A stretch of 59,877 nucleotides of DNA, taken from assembly GCA_027943245.1 (NCBI GenBank), contig JANDJZ010000295.1, forward strand, positions 1 through 59,877, written 5' to 3'. The position numbers and the translations under genes were made by a program. Positions within the stretch are counted from its first letter, which is position 1. Each line of letters begins with the position of its first letter. Positions 8,019 through 16,571 of the stretch are shown piece after piece. The notes below the pieces were generated by a model, which saw only the letters and a program-made list of their open reading frames with translations, was not told where the DNA came from and searched no databases. This DNA comes from Acanthamoeba sp. SK_2022b (Eukaryota; Discosea; Longamoebia; Acanthamoebidae).

Positions 8019-9110
8019 ATGATTCCGGTTTATCAGCCATATTTGACAGGCCAAGAAAAAAACTATGTCAATCAGTGCCTGGACTCTACTTGGATCTCTT
8101 CCAAGGGTGAATTCATCAGTAGATTTGAGAATGAGTTTGCGAAGTATATCGGCGTAAAAAAAGCCACCAGCGTAAATAATGGTACGGTGGCAATACATCT
8201 GGCTCTTGAGGCTCTGGGGTTGAAAGTCGGTGATGAAGTCATCGTTCCGGCATTGACATATATTGCTTCTGTCAACACCATTATTCAGACCGGTGCGACG
8301 CCTGTCTATGTCGACTCTTTGCCTGGTAGTTGGCAAGTAGATCCGGCGGATATTGCTAGGAAAATAAATGAGAGAACCAGGGCGGTAATGGTTGTTCATT
8401 TATATGGACTGCCTTGCGATATGGACCCTATTGTTGAATTGTGCAGGAAACACAATCTGCTTTTGATCGAGGACTGTGCCGAAGCGTTTGGCTCTTTTTA
8501 TAAAGACCAGCATGTCGGTACATTTGGGGATATCGCGACGTTCTCCTTCTTCGGAAACAAAACGATCACCACTGGCGAAGGAGGCATGGTCGTTTCGAAT
8601 AATTCGGAGCTCATAGATCGTGCATTCCATCTCAAGAATCAAGGTGTTTCCAAGGAGCGGGAATACTGGCACGATATCGTAGCTTACAACTACCGGATGA
8701 CTAATATCTGCGCAGCCATAGGTTTGGCGCAGCTTGAAAAGGCAGATGAAATTCTGTATAAAAAGCGCCAGATTGCTTCTTGGTACGAGTCAGGACTAGC
8801 GGGTCTGCCGGTCAGCTTTCATTCTGAAATGAAGAATACTCGACACTCCTTCTGGATGTGCTCAATTGCCGTGAATAATTCAGGCGATCGTAATCCATTG
8901 AGGGAGTATTTGAGGCAGGAGGGTATTGAGACGCGTCCTGTTTTTCATTTGGTGAATGCGATGCCTCATTGCCATACTTCTGATATTTTCCCTATAGCCG
9001 AAGCAATTTCTGCGTCAGGGATCAATTTGCCAAGTTATCCCGCTTTGTCAGAGAATGAGGTTGTATTTATTTGCAATAAAATTTCTGATTTCTTTAGTGG
9101 GGATTTATAA
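8019..9110 (+). CDS. per: DegT/DnrJ/EryC1 aminotransferase, probable GDP-perosamine synthase
   Basis: A 363-residue PLP-dependent sugar aminotransferase. The opening IPVYQPYLTGQEKNYVNQC and WISSKGEFI strongly resemble GDP-perosamine synthases (Per/RfbE). The PLP lysine is Lys181 in SFFGNKTITTGEGG, and the ring-stacking and aspartate region is IEDCAEAFG near 150-157. It would transaminate the gmd product, using glutamate, to GDP-perosamine (GDP-4-amino-4,6-dideoxymannose). The ATG at 8019 is preferred over a TTG two codons earlier because AAGGA lies six bases upstream. It follows gmd by 9 bp. A different 4-keto-sugar acceptor cannot be excluded from sequence alone. Confidence 0.87.
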   Translation: MIPVYQPYLTGQEKNYVNQCLDSTWISSKGEFISRFENEFAKYIGVKKATSVNNGTVAIHLALEALGLKVGDEVIVPALTYIASVNTIIQTGATPVYVDSLPGSWQVDPADIARKINERTRAVMVVHLYGLPCDMDPIVELCRKHNLLLIEDCAEAFGSFYKDQHVGTFGDIATFSFFGNKTITTGEGGMVVSNNSELIDRAFHLKNQGVSKEREYWHDIVAYNYRMTNICAAIGLAQLEKADEILYKKRQIASWYESGLAGLPVSFHSEMKNTRHSFWMCSIAVNNSGDRNPLREYLRQEGIETRPVFHLVNAMPHCHTSDIFPIAEAISASGINLPSYPALSENEVVFICNKISDFFSGDL

Positions 9111-9148
9111 AAATTTAATCAGCAAATTTTTGCATTAAAGTGGATTGC

Positions 9149-9195
9149 GTAAAAATACCTGGACATTTTCAATATTGAAAACCAGGTATTTTTAC
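9149..9195. terminator. Strong perfect inverted repeat between per and wzm
   Basis: GTAAAAATACCTGG (9149-9162) is the exact complement of CCAGGTATTTTTAC (9182-9195). Inside lies a second perfect palindrome, TTTTCAATATTGAAAA (9166-9181), so the whole 47 bp can form one long stem. The T-rich 3' arm is compatible with a weak intrinsic terminator in either direction. An operon attenuator or a decayed mobile-element end are alternatives. Confidence 0.55.
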
Positions 9196-9286
9196 ATGGA
9201 TTTTTTAAATAGATATAGAGTTTATTAAAATTTTCTGAATGTGATCGAGCTGATGCGGAAAATGCTGAATTTTTATAGGAACAAAA

Positions 9287-10069
9287 ATGTTTCGTTATTT
9301 TTCGGGAATTTGGCGATCCAGATATTTTTGGATGCATTTGGCGTTATCTGATCTGAGATCGCGCTGGCGCAGATCCTTTCTTGGTGCATTGTGGTCAATA
9401 ATTCAGCCGCTTGGGATGACGGCGCTTTTGGCTATCGTTTTCAGCAAGATGTTCAATACTGACATCACGACCTATGCACCTTACGTATTGTCAGGGATCA
9501 TTGTTTGGGAGTTTATTGCAGCCAGTGTAACGGGTGGATCATTATCTTTTGTCCAAGCTGATGCCTACATAAAGCAATGCAGGCATCCGTTAGCTATTTA
9601 TACATTGCGTACAGTGCTCGGTAGTTCGGCTGTTCTATTTATGGCAAGCCTGGCACTTTACGGGTGGGTCATAATTGTCATGCCAGAGAACATAGGATGG
9701 ACTTGGCTGGCATCTTTGACCATATTTCCCATGGTTTTGGTTATTGCTTGGCCGATGGCAACTCTGCTGGCATATATAGGTGTGCGTTTTAGAGATATTC
9801 CTCATGCAGCAGGATTGGCTCTTCAGGCACTTTGGTTCGTATCGCCTGTTTATTTTGAGGCAAAGATGTTTCGCTCAGGCGGTATGGATTTCCTTGTGGA
9901 TTACAATCCTGTATATCATATATTGCAATTAATTCGAGCTCCTTTGCTTCAGGGAGAATGGCCCACTTGGGAGAATTATATGTATTCTATATTGCTTGCT
10001 TTGGCTTTTTCGCTGATCGCATGGCTGATGGGAAGAAAGTCCGAAGCGAAAGTGATTTTTTACCTATGA
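9287..10069 (+). CDS. wzm: Polysaccharide ABC-2 exporter, permease (Wzm-type)
   Basis: A 260-residue ABC-2 family membrane protein with about six hydrophobic segments. The N-terminal LRSRWRRSFLGALWSIIQPLGM motif is typical of polysaccharide exporters such as Wzm, KpsM and RfbA. Its job would be to move a lipid-linked polysaccharide across the inner membrane. The next gene, the ATPase, starts inside its stop codon (ATGA overlap), so the two are translationally coupled. The start ATG at 9287 is preceded by a weak purine stretch (AGGAAC). Base composition is low-GC like its neighbours. Confidence 0.9.
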   Translation: MFRYFSGIWRSRYFWMHLALSDLRSRWRRSFLGALWSIIQPLGMTALLAIVFSKMFNTDITTYAPYVLSGIIVWEFIAASVTGGSLSFVQADAYIKQCRHPLAIYTLRTVLGSSAVLFMASLALYGWVIIVMPENIGWTWLASLTIFPMVLVIAWPMATLLAYIGVRFRDIPHAAGLALQALWFVSPVYFEAKMFRSGGMDFLVDYNPVYHILQLIRAPLLQGEWPTWENYMYSILLALAFSLIAWLMGRKSEAKVIFYL

Positions 10070-10818
10070 AGCATCCTAGTATTGTCTTTGAATCTGTAAA
10101 TCTGCAGTATTCTTCCGTGGCTTTTAAAGAGCGCTCATTGAAAGCTTTGTTGTCCCATGTGCTTCAGGGAAAAAGAAAGCAAGCGGATGTTCAAGACGTT
10201 CATGCACTGAAGAATATTTCGCTCACAATTAAGGAAGGCGAGCGTGTAGGTTTGCTTGGCCATAATGGCGCCGGGAAGAGTACATTTCTAAAAACTGCAG
10301 CTGGCCTGTATCCTATCTCCAGTGGAAATGTTCAAGTGGAAGGTCAGGTCCGATCACTTTTTGATCTCAGCCTTGGCTTTGAACCTGATGCGACAGGTCG
10401 GGAAAATATTCTCTACCGTGGACTTTTACTAGGGCTTTCTCCTGCATTCATGCGGGAGAAAGAGGCTGAAATCGTGGAATTTGCAGGACTCGGGGAATTT
10501 ATCGATTATCCGATGAAGACATATTCTGCCGGGATGCAAGTTAGATTGGCATTCTCCATATCCACCACAGTGGGTGGAGATATTTTATTGCTTGATGAAG
10601 TTATTGGGGCAGGTGATGCCAACTTCATGGAGAAAGCCAAACGACGTATTACTGATCTGGTCGAGCAGGCAGATATTCTTGTTTTGGCATCTCACGATTT
10701 TGTTTCCTTGAAGCGACTCTGTGAGCGTGGTTTGGTATTACACCGGGGTGAACTTGTTTTTGATGGTGAAATGAGTGAAGCCATCTTCGAATATAGAAGA
10801 ATAAATAATATAGGTTGA
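10066..10818 (+). CDS. wzt: Polysaccharide ABC exporter, ATPase (short Wzt-type)
   Basis: A 250-residue ABC ATPase. Walker A GHNGAGKS is at residues 65-72, the signature YSAGMQVRLAFS at 153-164, and Walker B ILLLDE at 173-178. The short linker region and the LFDLSLGFEPDATGRENI stretch are typical of O-antigen and teichoic-acid exporters. It lacks the C-terminal carbohydrate-binding domain found in Wzt proteins that recognise a capped chain end, so export is probably not coupled to a specific terminal modification. The start at 10066 overlaps the permease stop. The frame is open 36 codons further upstream, but that part is a shadow of wzm. Confidence 0.92.
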   Translation: MKHPSIVFESVNLQYSSVAFKERSLKALLSHVLQGKRKQADVQDVHALKNISLTIKEGERVGLLGHNGAGKSTFLKTAAGLYPISSGNVQVEGQVRSLFDLSLGFEPDATGRENILYRGLLLGLSPAFMREKEAEIVEFAGLGEFIDYPMKTYSAGMQVRLAFSISTTVGGDILLLDEVIGAGDANFMEKAKRRITDLVEQADILVLASHDFVSLKRLCERGLVLHRGELVFDGEMSEAIFEYRRINNIG

Positions 10819-10899
10819 TGATTTTTATTATGTGGTTTTCGCAGTCCGGAGTTTCCCTGGGTAAGTATGGGCTCATAAATTGGCTATAGAAAATAGAAA

Positions 10900-12540
10900 A
10901 TGTCAGAAATAAAATATGGTATCTATTTGGCTTATCCACCAACGGTGGATCTGCGGGCCGAAGGATTAGGCCGTCATCTTGCCATGTTTCTTAAAGGGGC
11001 AGAAAAATTAGGTAACCTGAAATTTACGATCGTCTGCCCCAGTTGGTCTCAGAAAACTCTGCAAGAACTTTTCGAAAGCGAACAGGTTTCTACCGATACT
11101 TTCATCATCGACTCTCCAAAAGGTAAGCCCTATGCTTTAAAAATTTTTGAGGCTCTGAATGGTTACCGGAGAAAAAGAAATAAATTTGGAGAATTGATAC
11201 GGCGGCTCATGTATGGAGCTTTGAATTTTTTTCAAGCATCATGGGATAGATTCATTCTGCGTGCCGTCTCAGTGCATAGCTTGCAGTCACTACTGTCATT
11301 TATTCTGCAAGGGATAGGATTGGTGGCAATTTTGTTGCCGCTGTCTCTTTTTGTGCTACCAGTTCTCCTGATAAAGAATGTAAAAAATGTGATGACTCGA
11401 GTGATTGGAAAGCTGCTCAGCTTACAACCTCACTGGCTTAAAAACGGGATCTCACATACTTCGATATCCATCTCCAAGCCGGAAAAGCAAGGGTGGATTC
11501 TTAAGCTTTTTGATCAGATGCAAGAGGTCGAGGCTACCAGGATGCAGAAGGTTATCGAGCAACTTCCTTCTATAAAAGCTTGGTATTGTCCTACAGCCTT
11601 CTGGCCGGCAATAAATAACATTGAGTCTCCCAAGCTGATCTGTGTACCCGATGTGGTCCTGTCCAGTTTTCCCGTTGGATTCTCAACTATCGGGGGTGAC
11701 TGGACTATGATGAGCTTCAAGAAAATAGAAAAAACGATATTGAATAACAAGTTTTTTGTTACATATAGCGATACCGTTAAGTGGAATACATTGGTCGACG
11801 GCTACGGGATTTCTCCTGATAACGTGACTACAATCCCGCATGCTCCAAATGCATTGAACTCGTGGTTGGAGTTGAGCGGAGCGGGAGGAGACGGTGAAAT
11901 ATCTCGCGAATATAGTTTGTCTTTGATGCGATCTGCTTTGCAAAGAAGTAAGAATCCTATATATGGCGCTGCTCTAAAAAATGATGGATTTAAATATCTA
12001 TTTTACGCAAGCCAGTTTAGGCCCAGCAAAAATGTATTGACCCTTCTGCGGGCATATAAGCATCTTTTGCGGAGCCGTCATTTGGGTATAAAGCTTGTAT
12101 TGACCGGAAATCCTTCTGTCATGCCTGAGATAGGTGCATATGTTTCGGAAAATGGTTTGGAAAGAGACATCGTATTTCTTGAAAAATTGAGCGTTGCAGA
12201 GTTGGCTGCCGTTTATTCCCTCGCTACCTTGGCCGTCAATCCGAGCCTGAGCGAGGGAGGATGTCCTTTTACTTTTACGGAGGCGCTTTCTGTGCAGACG
12301 CCTGTTGTTATGGCAAGGATATCTGTTGCAGAAGAGATACTTACTGACGAAGAACTACAGCGAGTGACCTTCTTTGACCCTTATGATTGGAACGATTGTG
12401 CGAATCGTATTGAGTGGGCGCTCCAGAACAGGGATGAGCTCTTGACCATACAGCGTAGAAGCTACATGAAACTGAGTGATCGGAGCTGGTCAGATGTGGT
12501 TAATGAGCACTTAAACGTTCTGATGCGTATTTCTTCATAA
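10900..12540 (+). CDS. Glycosyltransferase family 4-like protein with an internal hydrophobic segment
   Basis: A 546-residue protein. The C-terminal third has the GT-B nucleotide-sugar-binding features of GT4 enzymes: LFYASQFRPSKN, a helix-rich middle, and NPSLSEGGCPFTFTEALS near residues 447-463, corresponding to the E-x7-E motif. The N-terminal part is divergent. A clearly hydrophobic stretch around residues 130-165 could anchor or pair with the membrane, which is unusual for GT4. It probably transfers a sugar, plausibly GDP-perosamine or mannose, to the lipid-linked chain next to the exporter genes. Donor and linkage are unknown. The ATG at 10900 follows an 81-bp AT-rich gap after wzt. Confidence 0.78.
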   Translation: MSEIKYGIYLAYPPTVDLRAEGLGRHLAMFLKGAEKLGNLKFTIVCPSWSQKTLQELFESEQVSTDTFIIDSPKGKPYALKIFEALNGYRRKRNKFGELIRRLMYGALNFFQASWDRFILRAVSVHSLQSLLSFILQGIGLVAILLPLSLFVLPVLLIKNVKNVMTRVIGKLLSLQPHWLKNGISHTSISISKPEKQGWILKLFDQMQEVEATRMQKVIEQLPSIKAWYCPTAFWPAINNIESPKLICVPDVVLSSFPVGFSTIGGDWTMMSFKKIEKTILNNKFFVTYSDTVKWNTLVDGYGISPDNVTTIPHAPNALNSWLELSGAGGDGEISREYSLSLMRSALQRSKNPIYGAALKNDGFKYLFYASQFRPSKNVLTLLRAYKHLLRSRHLGIKLVLTGNPSVMPEIGAYVSENGLERDIVFLEKLSVAELAAVYSLATLAVNPSLSEGGCPFTFTEALSVQTPVVMARISVAEEILTDEELQRVTFFDPYDWNDCANRIEWALQNRDELLTIQRRSYMKLSDRSWSDVVNEHLNVLMRISS

Positions 12541-12563
12541 ATATATCAACAGAGCATGAGGCG

Positions 12564-13208
12564 ATGACCCATAAGAAACTGATAGTTATGGATTATGGAG
12601 GTCATGCTCGTAGTGTGGCCGATGTGGCCTTTTCCAGCGGCTATGATGATTTCGTTTTTTTTGATAAGAATGCAAAGCCAGGTGAGCGATTCCTAAATTA
12701 TCCAGTGATACCTTCAATGGAAGGGTTTTTCGAATTAGGTTGTGATGCAATTTCGGCAGCTGGAGATAATTTACGACGTGCCAAGCAATGCCAAATGATT
12801 TTGGAAGCAGGCCTGAATTTGGTGAATGTTATCTCCCCCCATGCAAGCATTGGTTTGGGTGCATCCATAGGGGTGGGATGTTTTGTGGGTCACCATGCTC
12901 ATATCGGTCCAATGGCATCCATCGAAGATGGGGTAATTGTTAATACCGGAGCCATTGTTGAGCACGAATCAAGCGTAGGTGCCTACGCTCATGTTTCTGT
13001 TAATTCGAGTATTGCAGGCAGAAGCTCTCTAGGGAAATACTCTTTGCTTGGAATTGGTGCGTCGGTGATTGATGGAATATCGGTGACTGATTATGTCAGT
13101 ATTGGCGCTGGAGCCGTGGTGCACCGTTCAATCCTTGAAAGTGGCATTTATGTGGGAATCCCAGCCAAAAGGATAAAGTCACTGGTAGAAAAAGGGCAAA
13201 GTGACTAA
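12564..13208 (+). CDS. Hexapeptide-repeat sugar N/O-acyltransferase (PglD/NeuD-type)
   Basis: A 214-residue two-part enzyme. An N-terminal Rossmann-like sugar-binding portion (LIVMDYGGHARSVADVAF) is followed by a left-handed beta-helix built of hexapeptide repeats (ISPHASIGLGASIGVGCFVG onward to GAGAVV). The ending GIPAKRIKSL is characteristic. The family acetylates 4-amino sugars using acetyl-CoA. Here it would suit N-acetylation of perosamine (PerB-like), given gmd and per upstream. Formyl or other acyl donors are possible. It is the last plus-strand gene before the decayed IS5 element. The start ATG follows GCATGAGGCG. Confidence 0.82.
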   Translation: MTHKKLIVMDYGGHARSVADVAFSSGYDDFVFFDKNAKPGERFLNYPVIPSMEGFFELGCDAISAAGDNLRRAKQCQMILEAGLNLVNVISPHASIGLGASIGVGCFVGHHAHIGPMASIEDGVIVNTGAIVEHESSVGAYAHVSVNSSIAGRSSLGKYSLLGIGASVIDGISVTDYVSIGAGAVVHRSILESGIYVGIPAKRIKSLVEKGQSD

Positions 13209-13301
13209 TTTTCTGTAGCTGGTTACCAGCCAATATACAAAGATTAACTGAATTTTAGTATCGTTCCAAACGCCTCGGAAGTTTATTCAGGCCCCCTATT
13301 A

Positions 13302-14157
13302 GAGTGGCTAACACCACTTCACCAGAGGGCTCCTCAGAGCGGTTATGCTCGCTGCCCTCATGGGACGACGTCCCGTAAGCAAATAACTGTCGCGACAGCT
13401 ACAACCCCTCATCCCGGCCTTCGTGCCTTCTTCTTAAGGCGGTGCGCGCAAGCTCGTAGTCAGCGATGAGGCCACCCTCAACGGCATCTTGTTCGTGCTG
13501 CAAACAGGCATTCCATGGGAAGACCTTCCCCAATCTCTTGGGTACGGCAGCGGCATGACCTGCTGGCGGCGCCTGCGCGACTGGAACGCCGCTGTTGTTT
13601 GGGAACAGTTGCACCAGGCCATGCTGCTCGCTTGCGTAGACATGACCAAATCGATTGGTGCCGGGGCAGCATTGATGGCTCTTCGGTACCAAGCCCCCGG
13701 GGGGGCCAGGAAACGGGGCCCAACCCGACGGACATAGGCAAGCTCGGCTCCAAACGACAGATCGTTGTAGATGCCAGAGGCGTCCCGCGAGTGGTCTTGG
13801 TCAGCGGCGCAAACAGTCACGACTCCAAGATGTTCGAGAGGTGCGTGGACGCTATTCCTACGATTGCAGGCTTGCCAAGGCACCCCCGCAAAAGACCACC
13901 GAAGCTGCACGCCGGCAAGGGCTATAACTACAAGCGTTGCCGTGCGCACTTGAGACGACGGGGTATCCCCGGCCGCATTGCCAGATGAGGCGTTGACAGC
14001 AACGCACGGCTGCACCGGCGGGTGGTGGAGCGGACGCACGGATGGTTTGCTGGCTTTGGCAAACTGCGAATCCGCCTTGAATGACGGCTGGATATCCACG
14101 AAACACTGCTGAAATTGGCGGCAGTACGCTATCGTGGATAGGTGGTGTTAACCACCC
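13302..14157 (+). mobile_element. IS5-family (IS427/IS1031-like) element, decayed
   Basis: The left end GAGTGGCTAACACCACTT at 13302 and the complement of the right end (GGGTGGTTAACACCACC, 14157-14141) form imperfect terminal inverted repeats. TTA flanks both sides (13299-13301 and 14158-14160), a 3-bp target duplication usual for this group. The 856-bp length fits the family. It sits exactly where the two convergent halves of the polysaccharide locus meet. Confidence 0.85.
13375..14141 (+). pseudogene. IS5-family transposase pseudogene
   Basis: Recognisable IS5-group transposase text is split over two frames. LNGILFVLQTGIPWEDLPQ and GSGMTCWRRLRDWNAA appear in the first, then DGSSVPSPRGGQETGPNPTD, LVSGANSHDSKMFE and AHLRRRGI in the next. 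The breaks are an in-frame TAA at 13435-13437, an apparent one-base loss near 13625 shifting the frame, and in-frame TGA codons at 13986-13988 and 14082-14084 followed by the natural-looking end at 14139. With one frameshift and three stops it cannot encode a working transposase. The true original start is uncertain. Confidence 0.85.
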
Positions 14158-14259
14158 TTAGGGGATATGCTTTGGAAAATTTGGCTTGAAGTATTTGATC
14201 AGCGATCTTGGTAGAAAGAACGCCGATCTCATAATGGCGCTTCCAAGTATATCAAAAAA

Positions 14260-16566
14260 TTACAGAAGAAGTGTATCTTCTATCACTTCCCAATATGCTG
14301 CTGCATGATGCTCTGCACTATTCTTCATCAAATTCTCAAAAGATGGCAGGTGGTTCTTTTGAGTTTGATGATTCTCTTCCATCCATTTGAGTTTTTTTGC
14401 CATGTCATCCGGATCTTCTGCGTTCATCCATTTCATGCCAATTGCACATTGCTCTTCAATTTCTCGCATCGGTGGGTAGTCACTTGCCAGTGACGGCACG
14501 CCTACGCTGGCAGCTTCGACAACACTATAAGTTCCGTTGTCTATCCGCGCTGGATGCCACAAGAAGCTTGCGCCGGAAAGTTCGTTTTCATAATCGTCCT
14601 CTGGGAGTTCTCCCATCCATTTGATATTTTTTGATGCACGCTGACTTCCATTGATCATGGAGTTTATGTTTTTCAGATGATCAAGGGTTGAGCATATTAT
14701 TTTCTGTGAATCAACACCAATGATGTGGCATTCTAATTTTCCCTTGAGAATGTCGTAGTATTTGAGTAATGCGGCAATGGCGTTCTTGTGATTTTTATGA
14801 GGCGCAGAATTGGTTATCCATAAAAAATACGGTGTGGATTCCATCGTTTTTATTATATCTCTGCTGAGATTTTTTTTGATGGACATGAGATTGGGTAAAA
14901 GTACAATTTTTTCTTTGGGTACGCCTGCATATTGAATGGCATCCCGTTCGGTAAACTTCGTAGTCACCATTACGCGCTTTGCGCGATTGACCATTCCAAT
15001 GAAAATATCGTCCCAATGCAAAGGAACATTATTCTCATATCTTTGGATGTAGTCATATACTATGCAGTAATAGTTGCGCAGAGGTAATATGACGCCGGGG
15101 ACTCTGTCGCTTATGAATATCCAAGCATCACAATCAGTGAGGTTGCAAATGCCATCATCAATTACGAAATGCGGCATGTCAATGATGGATGCCTCATCCC
15201 GACCCGAGTACGTCATTGCCCGCTTACTTGCCTTGCTGTCGAGCATTTTCCAACGAAAGGAGCGAAGCTTTATTTCAGACGGTAGGTCTGCAAAATCTGC
15301 TGAGCTATAAAGGTCATCGTGATCGAGATGAGCGAAGACCACCTCGATGTTTTGACGGGCATTCCGGCTGCCTTGGAAAATGGCCGTGGCTGCCAGCTTG
15401 GCCGCCCGCAGTGTACCTCCTCGATATCCGTGGGGAAGTATCACAGCAACTCTATGAATTTTCTTGCGAATTATTTGAGGGCGTTCTGGGATTTTTTCGC
15501 TCAGTGACTCTATGACCATTTCAATAGATTTTCGCCACGCATCCGCACAGCGTTCGTGATCGATGGCATTCAGTATTTTAGGCTGAGATTCCTTGATTGC
15601 TTCAATGAGGCGCCAATCATCATTCAGGACTTTAGTGATTTTTTGCCGTGCATCCTTGGGTGTTTCGCAACGACCTGGCAATATTTCTCCTGCCATATCA
15701 TCGAGCACGCCTCCGCCCATATAAACAAGTGGCATGCCCGCTTGGATGGCCTCCACCGGATGGTAGTGTAGATGCCTAGGTTCGGTACTGTGGTAGTACA
15801 TGACCCTCATTTCACGCATGTTTCTCTCATGCTGCTCGCGAGATACAAAACCAAGGACGTTGGCGTCCATCGGTGGCATCATGGGCTGTATACCACCAAT
15901 TTTATACGGAAGATTCCTGAATGTTGTCTTGAAATCTTCGTAAGTCTTCTTGTAGTATTCGTTGAGCTGTATATCCGGACAAACAAAGAAGATTGTTTTA
16001 TCAGAGCCTCTCCATTTTCCTTCTTCTATCTGTTTGAACGTGCCGAGAGGAAGAAATAATCTTCGGTTTTTTATATACCATGGCTCGACCTCTGCGAGAT
16101 TCTGGAAAACTTGACCGAACCAGAAGCGATTTCCCATTGATTTGATGAGTTTTTCGCTGTCGCCATCGGTAACATGGCTCATGACATTGTGATACGTATT
16201 ATCCCGATCCAATCCATATGCCCGCAGAATTATTGCTCCTTTGAAGTATCTGGCGAGCATTGTCGTCATAGCCGGTGTAGCTATGAAAAAAGCCATCTGA
16301 AAGTACTTGTTTGCGAGTTCGATGGCCTCGGGTGTAATTCCTTCATACCAGTCGAATTCATTTAGTTTTTTTAAATCTTCTTCTGGAATGCTGAGATTTT
16401 TGTCCTCCGAATAGTCTACGGAGGCAGATCGATACATAAATGACGATGGCACTATTTTGGGCAAATAGATCTCGTCGATACCCGCCTGTTTCAGCATGGG
16501 TATTTCAAACTTGCGTGCCGATGTGTGGTTCAGCAACCACATGGCCCGAAGACGTTTATTGCTCAT
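14260..16566 (-). CDS. Large double-domain glycosyltransferase
   Basis: A 768-residue protein that reads as two GT-B-like units. The first half (about 1-385) ends with HYHPVEAIQAGMPLVYMGGG near 265-285, resembling the donor-site helix of GT-B enzymes. The second half (about 390-768) is a clearer GT4-type unit, with LWITNSAPHKNHKNAIAALL near 590 and DNGTYSVVEAASVGVPSLAS near 672-692. Two catalytic units would allow two different or alternating linkages, as in some O-antigen mannan polymerases. That is inference, and the first unit may be degenerate. It starts 5 bp after the upstream acyltransferase stop, so coupled expression is likely. Low GC, like its neighbours. Confidence 0.75.
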   Translation of the reverse strand: MSNKRLRAMWLLNHTSARKFEIPMLKQAGIDEIYLPKIVPSSFMYRSASVDYSEDKNLSIPEEDLKKLNEFDWYEGITPEAIELANKYFQMAFFIATPAMTTMLARYFKGAIILRAYGLDRDNTYHNVMSHVTDGDSEKLIKSMGNRFWFGQVFQNLAEVEPWYIKNRRLFLPLGTFKQIEEGKWRGSDKTIFFVCPDIQLNEYYKKTYEDFKTTFRNLPYKIGGIQPMMPPMDANVLGFVSREQHERNMREMRVMYYHSTEPRHLHYHPVEAIQAGMPLVYMGGGVLDDMAGEILPGRCETPKDARQKITKVLNDDWRLIEAIKESQPKILNAIDHERCADAWRKSIEMVIESLSEKIPERPQIIRKKIHRVAVILPHGYRGGTLRAAKLAATAIFQGSRNARQNIEVVFAHLDHDDLYSSADFADLPSEIKLRSFRWKMLDSKASKRAMTYSGRDEASIIDMPHFVIDDGICNLTDCDAWIFISDRVPGVILPLRNYYCIVYDYIQRYENNVPLHWDDIFIGMVNRAKRVMVTTKFTERDAIQYAGVPKEKIVLLPNLMSIKKNLSRDIIKTMESTPYFLWITNSAPHKNHKNAIAALLKYYDILKGKLECHIIGVDSQKIICSTLDHLKNINSMINGSQRASKNIKWMGELPEDDYENELSGASFLWHPARIDNGTYSVVEAASVGVPSLASDYPPMREIEEQCAIGMKWMNAEDPDDMAKKLKWMEENHQTQKNHLPSFENLMKNSAEHHAAAYWEVIEDTLLL

Positions 16567-16571
16567 ACTAA

